A stretch of 5,767 bases of DNA. Origin: an uncultured Demequina sp. Lineage in GTDB: Bacteria; Actinomycetota; Actinomycetes; Actinomycetales; Demequinaceae. Of the stretch, positions 1-5,001 are shown piece by piece. The notes under the pieces were generated by a model that saw only the letters and a program-made list of their open reading frames with translations, ran no database searches and had not been told where the DNA came from. The stretch is from positions 1-5,767 of the forward strand of contig CALALQ010000403.1 of the NCBI GenBank assembly GCA_937925595.1, read 5' to 3'. How positions within the stretch are numbered: the stretch's first letter is position 1; every line of letters begins with the position of its first letter. A program made the translations under genes and the position numbers.

Positions 1-1
1 C

Positions 2-49
2 CGCCTGCGCGAGGAGCTCGCGGAGGCGGTCACGGTCGACGCAGTCTGA
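2..49 (+). CDS. C-terminal end of an upstream gene (partial)
   Basis: An open frame enters from the left edge and ends at a TGA (47-49), giving the last 15 residues RLREELAEAVTVDAV. The tail is charged and probably helical. It is too short to assign a family. It lies 46 bases before the HNH start codon on the same strand, and a hairpin followed by a T-rich stretch comes soon after its stop, as expected for the end of a transcript. A methyltransferase would be a common neighbour of an HNH restriction-type enzyme, but nothing visible here shows that. Confidence 0.45.
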   Translation, partial: RLREELAEAVTVDAV

Positions 50-63
50 ATAAAGGACACCGT

Positions 64-87
64 GCGCAAGAATCTTGCGCTCGTTTT
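64..87 (+). terminator. Hairpin plus T-rich tail, possible intrinsic terminator or operator
   Basis: GCGCAAGA (64-71) and TCTTGCGC (73-80) form a perfect 17-base palindrome with one central base. As RNA it gives a 7-bp stem GCGCAAG/CTTGCGC with loop AAT, followed by TCGTTTT (81-87). It lies 14 bases after the upstream stop codon, a normal place for a rho-independent terminator. The palindrome is also symmetric enough to be a protein-binding operator. Its 3' end is only 8 bases before the HNH ATG, so it may affect that gene too. The T-rich tail is short and interrupted, which lowers certainty. Confidence 0.5.
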
Positions 88-95
88 CCACGGCC

Positions 96-929
96 ATGTC
101 TGTGACCATCCCCATAGCCAATCTTGCTGCCGCGAATCGAGTCACGCTCCAAGCGGGCCCAAATCTCGTGCTACGCGGCCGGCCCAATGAAGGCTACTAC
201 GTGGGCATCGATCTGGCGAAATTGGACGCCAAGCGCGAAAATTATGGTGAAGCGTTTAACGTCGTGATCTTCGGAGACCTTGGCAATCCGAATGACTTCT
301 ACGTGTTGCCGTACGCGGCTATCGGACACCTTTTTGCTCGAACCCCTATTCAACTCCGCTCTGCTGAGCGGCCACGCTGGAAGGTGCAGATTCACAGCGA
401 TGAAATGGCAGTGGCTGGGATGGATCAGCGGCTGAACGTCGCCGAGTTCTATGCGGACTTTGCCGCGACGCAGCAGGGTTCGCGGTCCACAGACAACTTG
501 GATATGTCGGTCGAGGCCACGATCTTTGAGACCCAGCGCGCAGGCGTGGTGACGCAGCGAAGGGGGCAGGATTGCTTTCATCGCGAAGTGCTCTACAACT
601 TTGGTCACGGATGCTGTCTCACAGGAGTGACCGAGAGAGAACTGCTTGTGGCCAGTCACATTGTGCCATGGTCTCGGCGTGTTCCCCCACGATTGGACCC
701 GGCGAACGGTCTGTGCCTCTTCGTGGCCCACGATAAACTGTTTGACAAGGGCTACTTCACGGTCTCCGACGATCTCACTATCTCCACTACCCGCCAGCGC
801 GCGCGTCTGAGCTCGCACGTGGTTCGGCTGCTTGACGAGATCGACTGCCGAACGCTCTGTCAGCCACTTCGGTGGCCCATTCGCCCGGAGTACCTGCGGT
901 TTCACCGGCAGCACGTCTTTCTCAAGTAG
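96..929 (+). CDS. HNH endonuclease (HNH_2 type), restriction-like
   Basis: This 277-residue protein has a C-terminal HNH_2-type nuclease module. The lead-in RRGQDCFHREVLYNF (about 155-169) is followed by CCLTG (173-177), ASHIVPW (186-192, His188 as the likely general base), RLDPANGLCL (199-208) and HDKLFD (212-217). This is the usual order: SHI-PW, NGL, then HD-LFD. The end, EYLRFHRQHVF, also fits the family. In known relatives this fold binds a metal ion and cuts DNA, often in restriction systems. Residues 1-150 are a separate, probably alpha/beta region (YYVGIDLAKL, FNVVIFGDLG, DFYVLPY) that I cannot name; it may sense or bind DNA. The start is uncertain. ATG at 96 is preferred but has no clear RBS, and an in-frame TTG at 75 lies inside the hairpin. 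Nuclease call is firm; biological role is inferred. Confidence 0.85.
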   Translation: MSVTIPIANLAAANRVTLQAGPNLVLRGRPNEGYYVGIDLAKLDAKRENYGEAFNVVIFGDLGNPNDFYVLPYAAIGHLFARTPIQLRSAERPRWKVQIHSDEMAVAGMDQRLNVAEFYADFAATQQGSRSTDNLDMSVEATIFETQRAGVVTQRRGQDCFHREVLYNFGHGCCLTGVTERELLVASHIVPWSRRVPPRLDPANGLCLFVAHDKLFDKGYFTVSDDLTISTTRQRARLSSHVVRLLDEIDCRTLCQPLRWPIRPEYLRFHRQHVFLK

Positions 930-1033
930 CGCAACCGCGGCCGCGCGGAACCGGCAGCTGCCCGAGTTTGCAGACGGGTGGCGTTTGCGCCAATCTTGGC
1001 CACTGGGCCACAGGAGCTACGAACCAGGATCGG
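930..1033. other. Convergent intergenic region, possible decayed 3' end of the HARE-HTH gene
   Basis: No intact gene is seen between the two convergent stop codons. A 10-base palindrome, CGCGGCCGCG (936-945), and a weak stem TGGCC/GGCCA (997-1010) are present. Neither has a T-run, so neither reads as a terminator. On the minus strand, about 997 down to 930, one frame reads KIGANATRLQT...AAAGSA. This loosely resembles the missing second half of a HARE-HTH domain (typical pattern REI..KG.dsRF....G.F). It lies beyond the stop at 1034 and is best read as possible decayed coding sequence. Confidence 0.3.
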
Positions 1034-1357
1034 CTATGCGGCGGTAGCGGCGTAGAGAGTTGCCTCCGGCGTCTTGCTGCCGGGGCTCGTCCACAGGCCC
1101 TTCGACTCCATCTGCGCGATCATCTCTTCGGCCCGCATCAACTTGCCGGCACTGGCGGCGTCGAGGACACTCATGCGTTTAGCTGCGCGAGCCTTCGTAG
1201 CCTTGGGCATTCTGCTTGCCGCGGTGGGATTGCCCTTCAAGCGCTGCTGGACCTGGGCGGTCGAGGCTCTCCGTCCCTTCTCGTTCCCTGCCAATCGGGC
1301 CTTTGTGGCGGCGCCGCTCCTCCTCCTCTTGCCCACTCTCGCTTTCTTCGTACGCAT
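1034..1357 (-). CDS. Small basic protein with truncated HARE-HTH (winged-helix) domain
   Basis: The 107-residue product starts at the ATG complementary to 1355-1357. AAAGGA (1365-1370) lies 7 bases upstream, which favours this over the longer frame starting at 1453. Residues 1-60 are rich in Lys, Arg and Ala, like a histone tail. Residues 62-103 resemble a HARE-HTH domain: MSVLDAA, then MRAEEMIAQMESKGLWTSPG, then KTPEATLYAA. Two parts of the usual domain look absent. About five or six residues are missing between LDAA and the GK-M motif (normally ...VL.e.GkPM), and everything after TLYAA (normally about 25 more residues, REI..KG..sRF....G.F) is lost. The HARE-HTH family is predicted to bind DNA and is often linked to restriction or modified-DNA functions. 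The protein may be a degenerate gene that still carries its RBS. It converges on the HNH gene. Confidence 0.65.
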   Translation of the reverse strand: MRTKKARVGKRRRSGAATKARLAGNEKGRRASTAQVQQRLKGNPTAASRMPKATKARAAKRMSVLDAASAGKLMRAEEMIAQMESKGLWTSPGSKTPEATLYAATAA

Positions 1358-1364
1358 CGGATTT

Positions 1365-1370
1365 TCCTTT
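1365..1370 (-). promoter_or_regulatory. Ribosome binding site deciding the HARE-HTH gene start
   Basis: On the minus strand AAAGGA stands 7 bases before the ATG at 1357. The upstream in-frame start at 1453 has no such site, so the shorter 107-residue protein is preferred. Confidence 0.65.
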
Positions 1371-1659
1371 GGCTGAGGATGGCCGTAGCGACGCATGGCC
1401 AGCGACACCGCGGCCACGCGACCGATGGAGCCATCAACACGCGAACGAGGCAAGGTCCATCTGGAGCTACTCCGAAACGCCAGGATCGGGAGCGCTCATG
1501 CTGCTCGGACCCGTATGTCCGCATCGGACGCTCATCTCCGAACCTGTCGCCGCGATCTGGCGCTGAGCCTCGTGATTCACCTGGCTCTCTGCGCGACTGC
1601 ATGGCTGAGTGTGTTCACGGTGACGGGATCTCCGCAAAAAGGGCGAGGTCCGGTATGCC
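1371..1659. other. Intergenic region between divergent genes, no convincing gene
   Basis: This stretch separates the minus-strand HARE-HTH gene from the plus-strand DUF2924 gene and should hold both promoters. I see no clear sigma-70 -35/-10 pair. Open frames here are Arg/Ser/Pro-rich and cross the start regions of both neighbours, so they look like chance in GC-rich DNA. Small palindromes occur: GATGG-AG-CCATC (1424-1435), GAGCGCTC (1490-1497), GTGATTCAC (1572-1580), TCACGGTGA (1615-1623) and CCGG-TATG-CCGG (1650-1661). The last abuts the RBS of the next gene. None is strong on its own. Confidence 0.5.
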
Positions 1660-1671
1660 GGGGAGCCAGCC

Positions 1672-2208
1672 ATGCCCAACGCCATCGACCTTGCCCGGCT
1701 GCCGAAGATGCGGACCGAGCAACTTCGCGCTCTGTACATCGAGCACTTCGGACGTACGCCGCCAGTACACCGCAACCTGCTGATCCGCGAACTCGCGTGG
1801 CGGACACAGGAGGAGCGGAACGGCGGGTTCGACGCACAGACCCGCAAGCTGCTGCAGGCGGCGATGCGATCCGCGACTTCCGTCGAGGGGAAGCGAGTAT
1901 CGGATGACGGGCCCGCGGCGGTCATCAACCGCGCGCCCAAGCGCCGGCGCAAGCCGAGCACATCGCCGGCGCTTCCTGTCGCCACACGGCTCGTGCGCGA
2001 GTGGGGCGGGCAACGGCACGAGGTCACGGTCGTCGAGAACGGCAAGGCGTACCGCTACCGCGACCGGACGTACCGCAGCCTCACCCAGCTCGCCCGCGAG
2101 ATCACCGGCACCCACCAATCCGGGCTGCGGTTCTTCGGGTTGACCAGCCGCGTGGGTGACCGCGTTGGCGCATCAAGAGCCGAGAAGAAGCAAGGAGGAC
2201 GGTCATGA
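1672..2208 (+). CDS. DUF2924 domain protein, recombinase-associated
   Basis: The 178-residue protein matches the DUF2924 pattern. A helical N-terminal part (residues about 5-65) contains LPKMRTEQLRALYIEHFG, a PP pair at 30-31, LLIRELAWRTQE and a GGF motif. A basic linker (KRRRK, about 90-94) follows. The C-terminal part (about 104-157) has RLVREWGGQRHEVTV, YRSLTQLAREITG and the signature GLRFFGL. DUF2924 genes commonly sit directly upstream of large serine recombinases, as here. The molecular role is not established; an accessory DNA-binding or directionality factor is my inference. The C-terminal layout (short strands, YRSL..LAR.ITG, then an aromatic pair) also recalls RAMA/DUF4357-type modules. 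The start is supported by GGGGAG (1660-1665), 6 bases upstream. The stop overlaps the recombinase start (ATGA), so the two are probably co-translated. Confidence 0.85.
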   Translation: MPNAIDLARLPKMRTEQLRALYIEHFGRTPPVHRNLLIRELAWRTQEERNGGFDAQTRKLLQAAMRSATSVEGKRVSDDGPAAVINRAPKRRRKPSTSPALPVATRLVREWGGQRHEVTVVENGKAYRYRDRTYRSLTQLAREITGTHQSGLRFFGLTSRVGDRVGASRAEKKQGGRS

Positions 2209-3563
2209 GCACACCGGTCCGCTGCGCGGTCTACACGCGCAAGTCCAGTGAAGAGGGCCTGGAACAGTCGTTCAACTCGCTCGACGCCCAGCACGAGGCC
2301 GGCCTCGACTACATCAAGAGCCAGAAGCACCAAGGATGGGTTGCGGTTCCGGCCCAGTACGACGACGGCGGGTACTCCGGCGGCAACGTCGACAGGCCCG
2401 GGCTCAAGCGGCTCTTGGAGGACATCCGCGATGGCCGCATCGACGTTGTCGTGGTCTACAAGGTCGACCGCCTCTCGCGGTCGCTGGCCGACTTCGCGCG
2501 GCTCATGCAGACCTTCGACGAGCACAAGGTCTCGTTCGTCTCGGTGACCCAGCAGTTCAACACCACGACTTCGATGGGGCGGCTGACGCTCAACATGCTC
2601 CTCTCCTTCGCCCAGTTCGAGCGCGAGGTCACGGGCGAGCGCATCCGCGACAAGATCGCCGCCAGCAAGCGCAAGGGCTTGTGGATGGGCGGCTACACGC
2701 CGCTGGGCTACGAGATCAAGGACCGCAAGCTCGTCATCGAGGAAAAGGACGCCGAGATCATCCGGCGGATCTTCACGCGCTTCACCGAGCTGCGCTCGAT
2801 CACCGACGTCGTCCGCGAACTCGCCCTCGAAGGCCTGACCACCAAGCCCAACCGTCTCAAGGACGGCCGCGTGCGCAACGGCACGCCGATGGACAAGAAG
2901 TACATCTCCAAGCTGCTGCGCAATCCGATCTACGTCGGCGAGATCCGCCACAAGGGAACGGTGTTTGCCGGGCAGCACGAGCCGATCATCACCCGCCAAC
3001 TGTGGGATCGGGTGCAGGGCATCCTGGCCGAGGATGCCTACGAGCGGATGGGCAAGACCCAAACCCGCCACAAGACCGATGCCTTGCTGCGCGGGCTGAT
3101 GTACGGCCCCGACGGCGGCAAGTACCACATCACTTACAGCAAGAAGCCCTCGGGCAAGAAGTACCGCTACTACATCCCCAAGGCCGACAGCCGCTACGGC
3201 TACCGCAGCAGCGCCACCGGCATGATCCCGGCCGACCAGATCGAGGAAGTGGTGGTGAACCTGCTGATCGGCGCGCTGCAGTCGCCCGAGAGCATTCAGG
3301 GAGTCTGGAACACCGTGCGCAGCCAGTACCCGGAGATCGACGAACCGACCACCGTGCTGGCCATGCGCCGTCTCGGCGAGGTCTGGAAACAACTGTTCCC
3401 CGCCGAGCAAGTGCGTCTGGTCAATCTGCTGATCGAGCGTGTCCAGCTCCTCTCCGACGGCGTCGACATCGTCTGGCGCGAGTCCGGCTGGCGGGAGCTG
3501 GCCGGGGAACTGCGTCCTGACAGCATCGGCGGCGAGATGCTGGAGCTGGAGGCACTGTCATGA
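2205..3563 (+). CDS. Large serine recombinase (resolvase/invertase N-terminal domain)
   Basis: This 452-residue site-specific recombinase cuts and rejoins DNA through a serine nucleophile. The resolvase domain spans about 5-150. It has YTRKS with Ser14 as the likely nucleophile and Arg12, DGGYSG (54-59), YKVDRLSRSLADF (85-97, with Arg89 and Arg92), and the helix SMGRLTLNMLLSFAQFERE (123-141). A recombinase domain follows (about 165-275) with TPLGYEI, RNPIYVGEIRHKGTVF and ITRQLWDRVQ. The region around 293-325 is where large serine recombinases usually carry a zinc ribbon. Here it reads LLRGLMYGPDGGKYHITYSK with no cysteine; the only Cys in the protein is Cys7. From memory, other DUF2924-linked recombinases also lack these cysteines. 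The length is at the short end for the group. AAGGAGG (2192-2198) lies 6 bases before the ATG. It overlaps both neighbouring genes by 4 bases. Confidence 0.95.
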   Translation: MSTPVRCAVYTRKSSEEGLEQSFNSLDAQHEAGLDYIKSQKHQGWVAVPAQYDDGGYSGGNVDRPGLKRLLEDIRDGRIDVVVVYKVDRLSRSLADFARLMQTFDEHKVSFVSVTQQFNTTTSMGRLTLNMLLSFAQFEREVTGERIRDKIAASKRKGLWMGGYTPLGYEIKDRKLVIEEKDAEIIRRIFTRFTELRSITDVVRELALEGLTTKPNRLKDGRVRNGTPMDKKYISKLLRNPIYVGEIRHKGTVFAGQHEPIITRQLWDRVQGILAEDAYERMGKTQTRHKTDALLRGLMYGPDGGKYHITYSKKPSGKKYRYYIPKADSRYGYRSSATGMIPADQIEEVVVNLLIGALQSPESIQGVWNTVRSQYPEIDEPTTVLAMRRLGEVWKQLFPAEQVRLVNLLIERVQLLSDGVDIVWRESGWRELAGELRPDSIGGEMLELEALS

Positions 3564-4036
3564 ACCGCTCATCCAAGAAGCTGATCAGCGATGGCAAACC
3601 CCACGAGCGCCGCCACCCGCTGGAGGGAGGCGGGGTGCGCATCACCACCTTCGTTCCCTTCCATTTCAAGAAACGGGGCGTCAAGAAGGTGATCGTCGCA
3701 CCGGAGGGCGTCAGCCAGCCGGTCGCCGTCACCGCGACGCCGGTGCTCACTCCCGAACAGGATCGCCCGCTGCTCAAGGCACTGGGGCGCGGTATCTACT
3801 GGCAGCAACTGATCGACAACGGGACGGTGACCAGCGGCACCGAGATCGCCGAGCGCGAAGGCATCCACCGCTCCACGGTGAACGACCTGCTGCGGCTGGC
3901 GCTTCTCGCCCCCGACATCGTCCAGGCCGCCTACGAAGGACGGCTGCCCCGGGCGGTGTCGCTGGAGGCCATCCTGCGGGCCAAAGTGCCCTTGGACTGG
4001 AATGAGCAACGTCGTTTGATCGCCTCCCTCGGGTAG
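3560..4036 (+). CDS. Small ParB/KorB-like HTH protein of the recombinase cassette
   Basis: The 158-residue protein begins with GGAGG (3548-3552) 7 bases upstream, and its ATG overlaps the recombinase stop (ATGA). Residues 1-60 are basic, with FVPFHFKKRGVKKVIVAPEG (31-50). Residues 64-158 read as a DNA-binding domain: GTEIAEREGIHRSTVNDLLR (93-112) is a good helix-turn-helix. It is followed by LALLAPDIVQAAYEGRLP, which resembles the helix after the HTH in ParB/KorB proteins. The ending DWNEQRRLI recalls the tails of some DUF2924-linked recombinases. I recall similar small proteins downstream of these recombinases, mostly annotated as hypothetical. Its role is not known to me. Likely options are a DNA-binding cofactor for the recombinase or a repressor of the cassette. 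The repeat cluster begins at its last codons, making that cluster a candidate binding site. Confidence 0.8.
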   Translation: MNRSSKKLISDGKPHERRHPLEGGGVRITTFVPFHFKKRGVKKVIVAPEGVSQPVAVTATPVLTPEQDRPLLKALGRGIYWQQLIDNGTVTSGTEIAEREGIHRSTVNDLLRLALLAPDIVQAAYEGRLPRAVSLEAILRAKVPLDWNEQRRLIASLG

Positions 4037-4101
4037 CGGAGGGGCCGCGCAAAAAATTTTTCCGCTACGCCAAAAGTAGCTGTTGCTACGCCGGATGTAG
4101 C
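4033..4101. repeat. Phased GTAGC/GCTAC inverted-repeat cluster
   Basis: The pentamer GTAGC or its complement GCTAC occurs five times: 4033-4037, 4064-4068, 4076-4080, 4085-4089 and 4097-4101. Two units share the form GCTACGCC-N4-GTAGC (4064-4080 and 4085-4101). Each is an inverted repeat GCTAC-N7-GTAGC, and they begin exactly 21 bases apart, about two helical turns. GTAGCGGA (4033-4040) and TCCGCTAC (4061-4068) form a further perfect 8-base inverted repeat. An A6T5 tract (4051-4061), which may bend DNA, lies between them. The first copy overlaps the stop codon of the HTH gene. Such phasing suggests cooperative binding of a dimeric protein, as in operators, iterons or recombination sites. Confidence 0.7.
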
Positions 4102-4120
4102 GCCTTCCCCGATGAAGGCG
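4101..4120 (+). promoter_or_regulatory. Perfect 7-bp hairpin downstream of the repeat cluster
   Basis: CGCCTTC (4101-4107) and GAAGGCG (4114-4120) pair perfectly around loop CCCGAT. No T-run follows, so it does not read as a standard terminator. It may be a weak terminator of the recombinase cassette, an RNA structure in the leader of the next operon, or a binding site. Confidence 0.4.
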
Positions 4121-4123
4121 TGA

Positions 4124-4160
4124 ACCGGCGTCAACGGCCAGTACAGGACTGGCCACCGGT
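4124..4160 (+). promoter_or_regulatory. Nested inverted repeat in the leader of the phage-like operon
   Basis: GGCCAGT (4136-4142) and ACTGGCC (4148-4154) are perfect inverted arms around ACAGG. Outside them ACCGG (4124-4128) can pair with CCGGT (4156-4160). It lies 36 bases before the next start codon and could be an operator or a leader RNA structure. No clear promoter boxes are visible around it. Confidence 0.45.
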
Positions 4161-4196
4161 CGCGCCCCCATCCCTGAACGGGAAAGGAGCACGGCA

Positions 4197-4508
4197 ATGG
4201 CCTATGAATTGGCACTGTCAGGCGGCGTCGGTGGCACACCGGACCGCAAATCCGGCGTCGGCTTCAGTTCGACGCCAACTTCTGAATCCACGGCGCTGTC
4301 CGAGCGGCGCTTCCTCTCCGAGGCCGAACTCGCCCAACGCTGGGGCATGTCCCCCAAGACACTGACGCGCTCGCGCGGCCTCGGCCGGGGCCCGGTCTTC
4401 AACAAGTTCTCGAAGAAGGTGGCCTATCCCCTCGATGGCAAGAACGGCGTGCTCGATTACGAGAAGCGCCACGTCTATGCCTCGACGTCCGAACGTGTGC
4501 AGGCGTGA
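4197..4508 (+). CDS. MerR/excisionase-like helix-turn-helix protein
   Basis: The 103-residue product starts 7 bases after AAAGGAG (4183-4189). The first 35 residues are low in complexity (Gly, Ser, Thr). The rest is one small DNA-binding domain: FLSEAELAQRWGMSPKTLTR (39-58) matches the HTH_17/excisionase pattern. The segment GPVFNKFSKKVAYPLD (65-80) and the next helix DYEKRHVYAST look like the wing and final helix. Such proteins act as phage or element regulators or as excision factors. It is the first gene of an operon of phage-type genes and follows the inverted-repeat region at 4033-4160. It could control its own operon by binding there, or help excision by the recombinase; both are inference. 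Confidence 0.75.
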   Translation: MAYELALSGGVGGTPDRKSGVGFSSTPTSESTALSERRFLSEAELAQRWGMSPKTLTRSRGLGRGPVFNKFSKKVAYPLDGKNGVLDYEKRHVYASTSERVQA

Positions 4509-4518
4509 GGAGATGACC

Positions 4519-4998
4519 ATGAACGAACTCACCATCTTCCCCGCCGACATCGCCGCGATGTCCGTCAGCCAACTGGCCGCACTGCCGCCCGCGCAGAAAG
4601 CCGAGATCGACAAGAACCTCGATGCGGCCATCGACTGGCTGAAGAAGGCGCGCAACAAGTTCGATGCCGCGCTGGAGCAGTGTTACGGCGAGCAGGCCCG
4701 CGCCGCGCTGCGTGAATCCGGCCGCGATTTCGGCACCGCTCACATCAGCGATGGCCCGCTGCACATCAAGTTCGAGCTGCCCAAGAAGGTCAGCTGGAAC
4801 CAGCAGCAACTGGCCGAAATCGCCGAGCGTATCGTGGCTTCGGGCGAGAAGGTCGAGGGCTACCTCGACATCAAGCTGTCCGTCTCCGAATCCCGCTTCA
4901 CGAACTGGCCGCCTGCCTTGCAGCAGCAGTTCGCCGCCGCTCGCACCGTGGATTCCGGCAAGCCGTCGTTCCGGCTGGCCCTGGTCTCGGAGGACTGA
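4519..4998 (+). CDS. Phage-type protein of unknown function, 159 residues
   Basis: The ATG at 4519 is chosen because GAGGAG (4507-4512) lies 6 bases upstream. An in-frame ATG at 4513 sits too close to that site, and the longer frame from 4435 would overlap the HTH gene. Residues 25-70 look helical and charged (DAAIDWLKKARNKFDAALEQ, then RAALRESGRDFGT). The middle has strands (LHIKFELPKKVSW). A helix follows at about 97-110 and a strand region with YLDIKLSVSESRFTNWP (115-131). The ending, ARTVDSGKPSFRLAL, is probably a strand. I recall similar hypothetical proteins in prophages but no assigned function. Few cysteines, no membrane segment and no signal peptide suggest a soluble cytoplasmic protein. 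It begins 10 bases after the HTH gene and ends 3 bases before the BRO gene, so it is probably co-expressed. Confidence 0.75.
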   Translation: MNELTIFPADIAAMSVSQLAALPPAQKAEIDKNLDAAIDWLKKARNKFDAALEQCYGEQARAALRESGRDFGTAHISDGPLHIKFELPKKVSWNQQQLAEIAERIVASGEKVEGYLDIKLSVSESRFTNWPPALQQQFAAARTVDSGKPSFRLALVSED

Positions 4999-5001
4999 AC
5001 C

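Noticed and set aside
62..190. 42-codon GTG frame with upstream AAAGGA as a real gene
   Set aside because: Its product is His/Ser/Pro-rich with no domain, it overlaps the HNH gene, and its start lies in the hairpin. Kept only as a possible leader peptide in the findings.
1572..1623. GTGATTCAC and TCACGGTGA as a paired operator
   Set aside because: Each has only 4-base arms around one base, common by chance, and they sit 43 bases apart with no other support.
872..1783. 303-codon plus-strand frame spanning the HNH end, the HARE gene and the DUF2924 start
   Set aside because: It crosses two better supported genes and has a random Ser/Arg/Gly/Pro composition with no motif or RBS.
2055..3410. 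Long minus-strand open frame (451 codons) opposite the recombinase
   Set aside because: It is antisense to a clear serine recombinase and is rich in Ala, Leu, Val, Asp and Arg, as expected for the complement of GC-rich coding DNA. It shows no recognisable domain.
2336..3520. 394-codon plus-strand frame inside the recombinase gene
   Set aside because: It is a frame-shifted reading of the recombinase, dominated by Arg, Ala, Gln and His, with no domain.
4036..4061. GCGG/CCGC stem followed by A6T5 as an intrinsic terminator of the recombinase cassette
   Set aside because: The stem is only 4 bp and is followed by A residues before the T-run, so it does not match a standard terminator.
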